Source: Clostridiaceae bacterium
GTDB taxonomy: Bacteria; Bacillota; Clostridia; Lutisporales; Lutisporaceae
Direction: 5' to 3'
Assembly (NCBI GenBank): GCA_003527145.1
Contig: DPSW01000197.1
Location: 1 to 5,532 of the forward strand
DNA length: 5,532 bases
Below are positions 1 through 4,764 of the stretch, in pieces; positions within the stretch are counted from its first letter, which is position 1; the number at the start of each line of letters is the position of its first letter. Below the pieces are notes generated by a model. The model worked only from the letters and a program-made list of their open reading frames with translations. It made no database searches and was not told the DNA's origin. The position numbers were made by a program, and so were the translations under genes.

Positions 1-202
1 TCAATATCTCAGCTCCGGTGATTATCAGAAAGCCTGTTTCTTTCATCAAAGCTTCGGATTCTTTCTTTATTTCATTGCTCTCATGGTCTGTAATGCATAC
101 CCCATGAAGTCCCATCTCCATTGATCTGTATACTATTTCCTCCAGAGTGATAAAGCTGTCTCCAGAATATTTGCTTTCGTGCAAATGAGTGTCAATAAGC
201 AT
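1..202 (-). CDS. PHP-domain metallohydrolase, N-terminal part (truncated by window)
   Basis: Only the first 67 codons are in the window; the gene continues beyond base 1. The reading frame begins MLIDTHLHES. It shows the three early metal-binding motifs of the PHP (polymerase and histidinol phosphatase) superfamily: His6-Leu-His8 after the first strand, Thr38-Asp39-His40 after the second, and Gly63-Ala-Glu65-Ile after the third. PHP proteins bind two or three divalent metals and usually hydrolyse phosphoesters (histidinol phosphate, nucleotide 3'-phosphates, phosphotyrosine). The substrate here cannot be told from this fragment. The ATG at 202 is supported by GGAGA at 209-213 with a 6-base spacer. 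The gene lies 101 bases downstream of the glycosyltransferase on the same strand, so it may be the third gene of that operon. The family call is firm; length and function are open. Confidence 0.85.
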   Translation of the reverse strand, partial: MLIDTHLHESKYSGDSFITLEEIVYRSMEMGLHGVCITDHESNEIKKESEALMKETGFLIITGAEIL

Positions 203-235
203 TTCTATTCTCCGTGCATAATTATATCTATGTTA

Positions 236-266
236 ATTATAGTCTTTATGGAGTGAGTGTATGAAA
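236..266 (-). promoter_or_regulatory. Weak candidate promoter for the PHP gene
   Basis: On the minus strand there is a perfect TATAAT at 241-236, with a poor -35 match (TTTCAT at 266-261, spacer 19). A second TATAAT occurs at 226-221, also without a good -35. The region is AT-rich, so such matches are expected by chance. If real, the element would let the PHP gene be expressed independently of the upstream genes. Confidence 0.2.
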
Positions 267-268
267 TG

Positions 269-317
269 GATAATATCTATAGAAGCAAAAGTACCTATAG
301 ATATTATCTATAGGTAC
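269..317 (-). terminator. Overlapping inverted repeats: possible terminator / anti-terminator
   Basis: Two perfect inverted repeats share their middle arm. Reading the minus strand, GTACCTATAGATA (317-305) pairs with TATCTATAGGTAC (303-291), a 13-bp palindrome around one central base. It is followed at once by TTTT (290-287), as in an intrinsic terminator, although the stem is AT-rich. Alternatively, GATAATATCTATAG (308-295) pairs over 14 bp with CTATAGATATTATC (282-269), with a 12-base loop that contains the T run. The two structures cannot form together. The stop codon of the glycosyltransferase (306-304) is inside the first palindrome. The element could end the operon, protect the transcript 3' end, or regulate read-through into the PHP gene. 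Pairing is seen directly; function is inferred. Confidence 0.55.
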
Positions 318-1539
318 AAATAACTTTCTCGATTTTATCGAATACTGCCTCCCATGAAAATCTGCTCTTTATGATTGCCGGCACGTCTATAGGTATGGAT
401 TTTCCGTGTTTCACATCATCTATTTGCTGCCTTAAAGCCGAGGCCAATCTTCTTTCATAATTTGGCATTTCGCTTTTCAAAGGCTTATCAATGCCTTCCA
501 AAACAGGCAATTTCACAAAGCTCACAACTCCTGACTTTGCTATGTCCTTACCCATCCACTGCCGCATGCCCGGCAGATCATTGGCAACCACTCTCAAGCC
601 TGAGGCAAGAGCTTCGATAGTCACTAGAGACAACCCTTCATAGTAAGAAGGAAGAATAAATATATGGGATTCCCTATAGGCCTGTCCCAATGCCGGCTGG
701 CTTATTTTGCCCAAAAATTCAATAGAGCAGGGGCTGCTCTCCGCCAGAGCCCTTATGACCTTTTCCTGAACTCCTGAACCCGAGCCTGCAAGTGCGAGAC
801 TTATTTCATCGGCTCCATAAGACAGCAAAGACATGGCAGTGATGAGCGAATTCACCCCTTTGGCAAAGCTGAGCTTGCCTGCATATATAAGCTTTATGGG
901 CTTTGCCGCCGGCTTGACTCCCGGAGGATAAAAAATGCTTTCATCATAGCCTCCGCCTGTGACCATTATTCTATCTCTTTGAACACCGTACTTTTCAACA
1001 ACGGCATCCCGCTGATGACTGCTCAGCGCTATTATTCCTTCCAGCTTTCTCACCCCATTGATAACATAATCCCTATGTCTTGAAGCGCAATCCAATTGCC
1101 TCAAATCAGTTCCATGGCATATTGCTATGGCGGCAATATCAGGCAGAAGCTCTTTAACATAAGCAGTAAGTATCCATAGATGGTGAGATATGATCATATC
1201 AGGCTTAAAGCTGCGGGCGGCTTCAACAATAACGGATTTGAAAGCCGCTTTCCACTTCTTTAGCATTTTCTCATCCATATCGCAGTATTTAGTGCTTTCA
1301 TAAGGCATCACATCGCTCATTCCCGGCACAGGAAAAGGAAGCTCTTGGGTTTCAAATTCCACCTTATAAAAGGTTTCATCCGAAAGACCGCCAATATCCC
1401 ATTTCTTATCCTTCGAAGATACACCGGCAATCAAAGCCTGCTCATAGCCTTTCATACTGCCTATTCTCAACAGATTTTCAGCAAATATTCCGCTTCCCGT
1501 CTCGCCGGGTTTTTGTGAAATTATATGAAGTATTCTCAT
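304..1539 (-). CDS. GT4-type (GT-B fold) glycosyltransferase, 411 aa
   Basis: This is a retaining nucleotide-sugar glycosyltransferase of the group 1 / GT4 kind, predicted to be cytoplasmic or peripheral at the membrane. The N-terminal acceptor domain begins MRILHIISQKPGETGSG with a glycine-rich loop at residues 12-18. It includes the CHGTD segment at 141-145. The C-terminal donor domain opens around IYAGKLSFAKG (218-228). The diagnostic E-X7-E motif is Glu301...Glu309 in YYEGLSLVTIEALASG, which binds the nucleotide-sugar phosphate and ribose. No signal peptide or membrane segment is visible. The start at 1539 has GAGGG at 1546-1550, 6 bases upstream, overlapping the end of the RelA/SpoT-like gene. 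Only one base separates that stop from this ATG, so the two are translationally linked. Isoleucine is often ATA, unlike the genes at the right end. Sugar donor and acceptor cannot be assigned; cell-surface polysaccharide or glycolipid synthesis is the usual role of the family. Confidence 0.9.
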   Translation of the reverse strand: MRILHIISQKPGETGSGIFAENLLRIGSMKGYEQALIAGVSSKDKKWDIGGLSDETFYKVEFETQELPFPVPGMSDVMPYESTKYCDMDEKMLKKWKAAFKSVIVEAARSFKPDMIISHHLWILTAYVKELLPDIAAIAICHGTDLRQLDCASRHRDYVINGVRKLEGIIALSSHQRDAVVEKYGVQRDRIMVTGGGYDESIFYPPGVKPAAKPIKLIYAGKLSFAKGVNSLITAMSLLSYGADEISLALAGSGSGVQEKVIRALAESSPCSIEFLGKISQPALGQAYRESHIFILPSYYEGLSLVTIEALASGLRVVANDLPGMRQWMGKDIAKSGVVSFVKLPVLEGIDKPLKSEMPNYERRLASALRQQIDDVKHGKSIPIDVPAIIKSRFSWEAVFDKIEKVICTYR

Positions 1540-1540
1540 A

Positions 1541-2497
1541 TCAAACCCTCATCCGGCCCGTTAAATCCTTGCCCTTCTGATAATCGTCCAGTAAGGTAGG
1601 CTTTTCACTCAAAATCTGCTCTACCAATTGCTGCACTATATTTGTGCTTTTAAAATTATGAGGCATGTTCTCTATATATTTATTTATATCCTCGGGTCTG
1701 TCCATACCTGCCTGTTTCAAGAAATTGAACAATATATCGGCCCTGCCCATGACTATTTCTTCCTCTTCTGCACCCATGAGCTCCTGCACCCTATTGTAAA
1801 GAAAGGATGCCAGTTCATAATGATTGGAAAATGGCACGGCTTGCCTGCTTACCCTTTCGTTGAAAGCCTTTTGAAGTCTCTTTAAGGCGATTTCTCCGGA
1901 AAGTATCATGCCGTTCAGTTCATCCAGGATTTCATATTCATCTCTTGAGAGCTTTCCGCTCAGAGGTTTATATACCAGATCATGCTCTACCTCAGCCCAG
2001 GCGTGCATGAGTACGGTAGCTATCTGAATCTCGATCAAAGCATCCGAATAGCTATTGTCCTCTTTATAATGCTGCGGCTTCAGCTTAACTCTATAGTGGG
2101 TGGCGTGATAGCCGGAAAAAACCTTTTTGTATATGCCTGAACCTCCATTGGGTTCTAAATCCTGGGGGAACTCTTTGATCTCAACGACATCAAAACTGCT
2201 CTTAACAAACTTCTCTACCTCTTCCTTATCTCCCGGGAAATATAAAGCGATTCTCACCCCCGCCAGATCAACTATATCCTCATAAATCTCTTCAATATTT
2301 TTATATTTGTTCTTCTCGTTTCTTTTGATCAGCTTATCCTTGAGCTTATCCGGCCTTTTTGCTCTATAGGTTACGATAGCTCTGATACCGGCCGTTTCCA
2401 GCTCGTTCTCGCATACTTGAGCGCAAAGCTTTGAAGCACCTTCATAATAATCAATATCCCTTATATATTGATTAAGAAACCGGCTTAAAACTTCCAT
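1541..2497 (-). CDS. RelA/SpoT synthetase-domain protein (single-domain), 318 aa
   Basis: The protein carries a RelA/SpoT nucleotidyl-pyrophosphate synthetase fold without the HD hydrolase, TGS or ACT domains of full-length Rel proteins. Family landmarks, in order, are: a basic segment VTYRAKRPDKLKDKLIKR (42-59) corresponding to the ATP-binding R/K-rich helix; DLAGVRI (77-83) with the metal-binding Asp77; SGYHATHYRV (128-137) in the place of the usual GYxSxH; and EIQIAT (156-161) followed by MHAWAEVEHDLVYK (164-177), which includes Glu156 and the conserved WAEVEH. Residues from about 180 to 318 form a mostly helical, charged C-terminal extension not found in the roughly 210-aa RelP/RelQ enzymes. 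Known relatives make (p)ppGpp, or in toxSAS toxins modify adenosine nucleotides or tRNA 3' ends. The sequence does not decide between these. The EIQxRT arginine is alanine here. Start: ATG at 2497 with AGGTG at 2503-2507. It is the first gene of the minus-strand operon. Confidence 0.85.
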   Translation of the reverse strand: MEVLSRFLNQYIRDIDYYEGASKLCAQVCENELETAGIRAIVTYRAKRPDKLKDKLIKRNEKNKYKNIEEIYEDIVDLAGVRIALYFPGDKEEVEKFVKSSFDVVEIKEFPQDLEPNGGSGIYKKVFSGYHATHYRVKLKPQHYKEDNSYSDALIEIQIATVLMHAWAEVEHDLVYKPLSGKLSRDEYEILDELNGMILSGEIALKRLQKAFNERVSRQAVPFSNHYELASFLYNRVQELMGAEEEEIVMGRADILFNFLKQAGMDRPEDINKYIENMPHNFKSTNIVQQLVEQILSEKPTLLDDYQKGKDLTGRMRV

Positions 2498-2547
2498 ATA
2501 TACACCTCACTAAATAATTGCCCTGTTATAGGTTTTACCCTAATATC

Positions 2548-2576
2548 ATTATAGCATTATTGTAATCAAGTTGATA
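2548..2576 (-). promoter_or_regulatory. Candidate extended -10 promoter for the RelA/SpoT-glycosyltransferase operon
   Basis: The minus strand reads TGCTATAAT at 2556-2548, a consensus -10 hexamer with the TGn extension. The hexamer 17 bases further upstream (TATCAA, 2576-2571) is a poor -35, as is acceptable for an extended -10 promoter. Transcription would begin near 2541 and leave a leader of about 43 bases before the ATG at 2497. A small interrupted palindrome, ATCAAGTTGAT (2565-2575), overlaps the -35 region and could be an operator; that part is speculative. Confidence 0.45.
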
Positions 2577-2590
2577 TTTTATGCGAAAAT

Positions 2591-2674
2591 TTAAAAGAGC
2601 AAGACAAAATAGAAAGAAGGTAAATGAAGGAGCCTTCCTCTAAAACTCAAGCTTTGGCATAAAGATGATGCCAT
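2591..2674 (-). CDS. Possible 27-codon small ORF
   Basis: On the minus strand an ATG at 2674 is preceded, 5 bases away, by GGGAGG (2685-2680). It opens 27 codons ending in TAA at 2593-2591. The product begins MASSLCQSLSFRGRL and ends in a hydrophobic aromatic tail (SFYFVLLF). I recognise no family. The Shine-Dalgarno sequence is as good as those of the real genes nearby, which is the main argument for it. Against it, the best promoter for the leftward operon lies downstream of this frame, so it would need its own promoter, and none is clear. It also coincides with the inverted repeats at 2619-2681. It could be a leader peptide, a small membrane-active peptide, or chance. Confidence 0.22.
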   Translation of the reverse strand: MASSLCQSLSFRGRLLHLPSFYFVLLF

Positions 2675-2681
2675 ATTTACC
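2619..2681. repeat. Nested inverted repeats in the divergent intergenic region
   Basis: An outer pair, GGTAAAT (2619-2625) and ATTTACC (2675-2681), encloses two inner pairs: GAAGG/CCTTC (2626-2630 with 2633-2637, a very tight loop) and TGGCAT/ATGCCA (2655-2660 with 2668-2673, 7-base loop). Together they could fold as a three-way junction in RNA from either strand. No terminator-type T run follows on either side. The pairs are short and the outer one is AT-rich, so a chance origin is possible. I do not recognise a known RNA family. Confidence 0.35.
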
Positions 2682-2702
2682 TCCCAAATTGAATATCCAA
2701 AA

Positions 2703-2736
2703 TTGAGAAGAAAGTCGCCTATGCCTATGCTATAAT
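2703..2736 (+). promoter_or_regulatory. Candidate promoter of the adaA-adaB operon
   Basis: TATAAT at 2731-2736 is preceded by TGC, giving the extended -10 TGCTATAAT. An alternative register uses TTGAGA (2703-2708) as -35 with TATGCT (2726-2731) as -10 at an ideal 17-base spacer. Either predicts a start near 2738-2743 and a leader of roughly 115-120 bases before adaA. Methylated AdaA would be expected to bind just upstream of such a promoter. I could not identify a convincing Ada box, so the operator is not placed. Confidence 0.45.
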
Positions 2737-2805
2737 TGCAGTATCAGGCAGCAGATCCCCACCAGTGCACAAATGATCCTATGGCAAAGGCTTAGCGGGA
2801 GGTGC

Positions 2806-2832
2806 GGTTCCGGAAATACAGGACTATGAACC
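2806..2832 (+). promoter_or_regulatory. Hairpin in the adaA leader
   Basis: GGTTC (2806-2810) can pair with GAACC (2828-2832); TCC (2809-2811) could also pair with GGA (2821-2823) in an alternative. The stem ends 10 bases before the AAGGAGG ribosome binding site (2843-2849). The hairpin is therefore placed where it could affect translation of adaA, but it does not cover the site. No U run follows, so it is not an intrinsic terminator. No riboswitch class is recognised. The stretch 2737-2842 holds no gene that I can support. Confidence 0.25.
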
Positions 2833-2859
2833 AAAAAAGAAAAAGGAGGCGGCAAAAAA

Positions 2860-3408
2860 ATGACACGGGAAGAAATGTGGAAAGCAGTATCCGAAAATGA
2901 TGCATCCTATGACGGTATCTTTTTCTATGCGGTCAGGTCCACCGGAATTTATTGCCGTCCCTCCTGCAAATCAAAAATACCGAGACGTGAAAATATTTGT
3001 TTTTTTGATACTGCGGAGCAAGCGAGAGCCGCCGGCTTTCGTCCCTGCAAGCGATGCAGAAGCGACCTTTTAGATTATCAGCCAATCAAAGAAATTGCAG
3101 AAAGGGCAAAACGGCTGCTGGAGGACTCCTTTCGCAAGAGATGTGGACTGAATCAGGAGCTGCGGCATCTGGGGGTGTCCCAGCGCCGCATGGTTGAAAT
3201 CTTTAAGGACGAATACGGCGTTACGCTGTCTGAATATGTGGGCAATCTCCGTTTGGCGGAAGCAAAACGGCTGCTTTCAGATACCAATGACGAGATCATT
3301 GACATCGCATATTCCATAGGATTTGGCGGTCTATCATCGTTTTATCGCTTTTTCAAAAACAGTACAGGGTTATCCCCTGCTGCATACAGAAAGGAGCACA
3401 GAGAATGA
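2860..3408 (+). CDS. adaA: AdaA: methylphosphotriester-DNA methyltransferase / AraC-type activator
   Basis: This is the sensor and activator of the adaptive response to alkylating agents. It accepts a methyl group irreversibly from Sp-methylphosphotriesters in DNA onto a zinc-bound cysteine, and the methylated form activates its own operon. The N-terminal Ada zinc domain (about 1-70) has all four ligands: Cys32 and Cys36 in GIYCRPSC, Cys63 and Cys66 in FRPCKRC. Cys32 matches the acceptor Cys38 of E. coli Ada. An AraC-type double helix-turn-helix follows (about 75-178), with the second unit IIDIAYSIGFGGLSSFYRFF and the closing GLSPAAYR. The protein is 182 aa. It lacks the methyltransferase domain that is fused in E. 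coli Ada, and that domain is encoded by the next gene, as in B. subtilis adaA-adaB. The ATG is preceded by AAGGAGG (2843-2849) at 10 bases. The stop overlaps the adaB start in ATGA (3405-3408). Confidence 0.95.
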   Translation: MTREEMWKAVSENDASYDGIFFYAVRSTGIYCRPSCKSKIPRRENICFFDTAEQARAAGFRPCKRCRSDLLDYQPIKEIAERAKRLLEDSFRKRCGLNQELRHLGVSQRRMVEIFKDEYGVTLSEYVGNLRLAEAKRLLSDTNDEIIDIAYSIGFGGLSSFYRFFKNSTGLSPAAYRKEHRE

Positions 3409-3881
3409 GCAAGCACGCTTTCTATGATTTTGAATTTGGAATTTTGAAGATCGGATACACCGATAGGGCAATCGTTTTGTTGAAGCAAGCGGAGCAAATC
3501 GATGCCGACAACGAGCCTTCTGCGCTTTCCGATCTGGCTTTTGAACAGATACGCGCATATCTCAAAGGCACGCGCAAGATATTCGACTTCCCATACGAGC
3601 TTCATGGCACGGAGTTTCAGAAAAAAGTGTGGAATGAGCTTTGTAAGATTCCTTATGGTGAAACCCGCACATATAAACAAATAGCGGCAGAGGTCGGCAA
3701 TCCTAAAGCAAGCCGCGCAGTGGGCATGGCGAACAATAAAAACCCGATGATGCTCGCCGTTCCATGCCATCGGGTAATCGGAACAAACGGCGCTCTCACC
3801 GGTTACGCAGGCGGCCTTGATATGAAAAAAGCCCTGCTGGAGCTTGAGCGGAGCCAAGCGGCATACAAGGAGGGGCAGTAA
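3405..3881 (+). CDS. adaB: AdaB: methylated-DNA-[protein]-cysteine S-methyltransferase
   Basis: This is a suicide DNA repair protein that transfers the methyl group of O6-methylguanine (and O4-methylthymine) to its own cysteine. The 158 aa match the small bacterial Ogt/AdaB size. The C-terminal ATase domain shows FQKKVWNELCKIPYGETRTY (71-90), KASRAVG (101-107) with the arginine finger Arg104 in the DNA-recognition helix, and the active-site signature PCHRVIG with nucleophile Cys121. GALTGYAGGLDMKKALLELE (129-148) closes the fold in the normal way. The N-terminal half (1-65) is the usual weakly conserved ribonuclease-H-like domain. Translation is coupled to adaA through the ATGA overlap, and its own AAGGAG (3391-3396) lies 8 bases upstream inside adaA. 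Nothing suggests inactivation. The gene could be labelled ogt elsewhere; adaB is chosen because of the adaA neighbour. Confidence 0.95.
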   Translation: MSKHAFYDFEFGILKIGYTDRAIVLLKQAEQIDADNEPSALSDLAFEQIRAYLKGTRKIFDFPYELHGTEFQKKVWNELCKIPYGETRTYKQIAAEVGNPKASRAVGMANNKNPMMLAVPCHRVIGTNGALTGYAGGLDMKKALLELERSQAAYKEGQ

Positions 3882-4583
3882 ATGAGCGGTATTAGGATTC
3901 CAAGTATTAAAATTTCTGACATCGATATGGGGACATGCTATTTTAACCCCGGCTGCGCACTAAGTATCTACAAGCCTGAATCCGGGCAAAAGTTACTGAA
4001 TATGCTGAACAAACACTTCGGGCCGGTGCAGCTGCACAGCATTTGCTGTCATCACGATCCTAAGCTGCCCCATGGCTCTACCATCATAAATAACTGCGCA
4101 GGCTGCGACAGAAGATTCCGTTCCTTATATGAAGGAATAAAGACTATCTCACTATGGGAAGTATTGGACAGCATCGAAAATCTACCTCTGCCGGATCATA
4201 CCGGACTGACGGTCTCGGTGCAAGACTCTTGCTCATACCGGCCAAAGCCCCAGGTACATGCTGCAGTCAGAAGGATTTTGCGGAAAATGAATATGGAAAT
4301 CATCGAGTCCAAATACAGCGGAACAAGGTCCATCTGCTGTGGCGATAATTTCTATCCGCAGCTTTCGATCGGAAAAGTTACAGAGCTGCAAAAAAAGCGT
4401 GCTGCCCAGATGCCTTGCCAGGATGTTGTGGTCTATTGTGTATCCTGCATTAAATCCATGGCTATCGGTGGAAAAGTGCCCCATCACATGGCTGATCTTG
4501 TCTTAAGTGAAGAAACTGAACCACAGGAAACGAGAATCGATGTGTACCACGACACGCTGAATAAGTACATCGATGAGCACTAA
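3882..4583 (+). CDS. CCG-type cysteine-rich iron-sulfur protein (HdrB-like domain), 233 aa
   Basis: The protein has two cysteine-rich units resembling the CCG domain of heterodisulfide reductase subunit B, which ligates a noncubane 4Fe-4S cluster and takes part in thiol/disulfide electron transfer. Unit one: Cys25, Cys55-Cys56 (CCHH, not CCG), then Cys72-X2-Cys75 after a short 15-residue gap. Unit two is closer to the canonical pattern: Cys117 in QDSCSYRP, Cys152-Cys153-Gly154 in SICCGDN, Cys186-X2-Cys189 in YCVSC. Cys19 is additional. No membrane segment or ferredoxin motif is visible, so a partner protein would have to supply electrons. The ATG immediately follows the adaB stop (TAAATG), with AAGGAGG (3867-3873) 8 bases upstream. 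The gene is therefore the third member of the ada operon. The substrate is unknown; protection against alkylated thiols or redox coupling to repair are possibilities only. Family call good, function not known. Confidence 0.8.
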   Translation: MSGIRIPSIKISDIDMGTCYFNPGCALSIYKPESGQKLLNMLNKHFGPVQLHSICCHHDPKLPHGSTIINNCAGCDRRFRSLYEGIKTISLWEVLDSIENLPLPDHTGLTVSVQDSCSYRPKPQVHAAVRRILRKMNMEIIESKYSGTRSICCGDNFYPQLSIGKVTELQKKRAAQMPCQDVVVYCVSCIKSMAIGGKVPHHMADLVLSEETEPQETRIDVYHDTLNKYIDEH

Positions 4584-4764
4584 TCAGAGTTATTAATTAT
4601 AGCGTCAGGGAAATCGCTGCTTTCAGTGGCATCACACTTAGCCGACGGAGACACAATTCCTCTTTTGGAGAACGGCGTCTGTACACCAAGCTCTCTTTTT
4701 GGTGCAGTCATTGAGAGGACAGTCATATCTAAAACCACTATCATAATTTAAGGAGCTGATGTAA
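4584..4764. other. Intergenic region without a recognised gene
   Basis: These 181 bases separate the ada operon from the next regulator. No convincing terminator follows the CCG gene. The clearest repeat is CACCAA/TTGGTG (4684-4689 with 4699-4704, 9-base loop), and GCCG/CGGC (4641-4644 with 4673-4676) could form a weaker stem. Neither is followed by a T run. TTGAGA at 4711-4716 lacks a -10 at proper spacing, so the promoter of the downstream AraC gene is not placed. A short frame through 4614-4715 ends in TGA and looks like noncoding read-through rather than a gene remnant I can name. Confidence 0.4.

Noticed and set aside
1628..1885. 85-codon plus-strand open frame
   Set aside because: It is antisense to the C-terminal extension of the RelA/SpoT-domain gene and has no supporting motif.
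1541..2497. toxSAS toxin-antitoxin system
   Set aside because: The RelA/SpoT domain and size are compatible, but there is no adjacent antitoxin-like gene: the next gene is a glycosyltransferase. The small ORF at 2591-2674 is too weakly supported to serve as one.
2737..2859. Riboswitch or Ada box upstream of adaA
   Set aside because: The leader has a short GGTTC/GAACC hairpin and several small complementary stretches, but I could match no riboswitch consensus and no convincing Ada-binding sequence.
3342..3857. Long minus-strand open frame opposite adaA/adaB
   Set aside because: It is antisense to clear adaA and adaB coding sequence; the product resembles no family I know and the plus-strand genes carry complete catalytic motifs.
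4233..4487. 84-codon minus-strand open frame
   Set aside because: It is opposite the CCG protein gene, in which the cysteine motifs establish the plus-strand frame.
4584..4764. Intrinsic terminator after the CCG gene
   Set aside because: The inverted repeat at 4684-4704 has its T run in the loop rather than after the stem, and it lies 100 bases from the stop codon.
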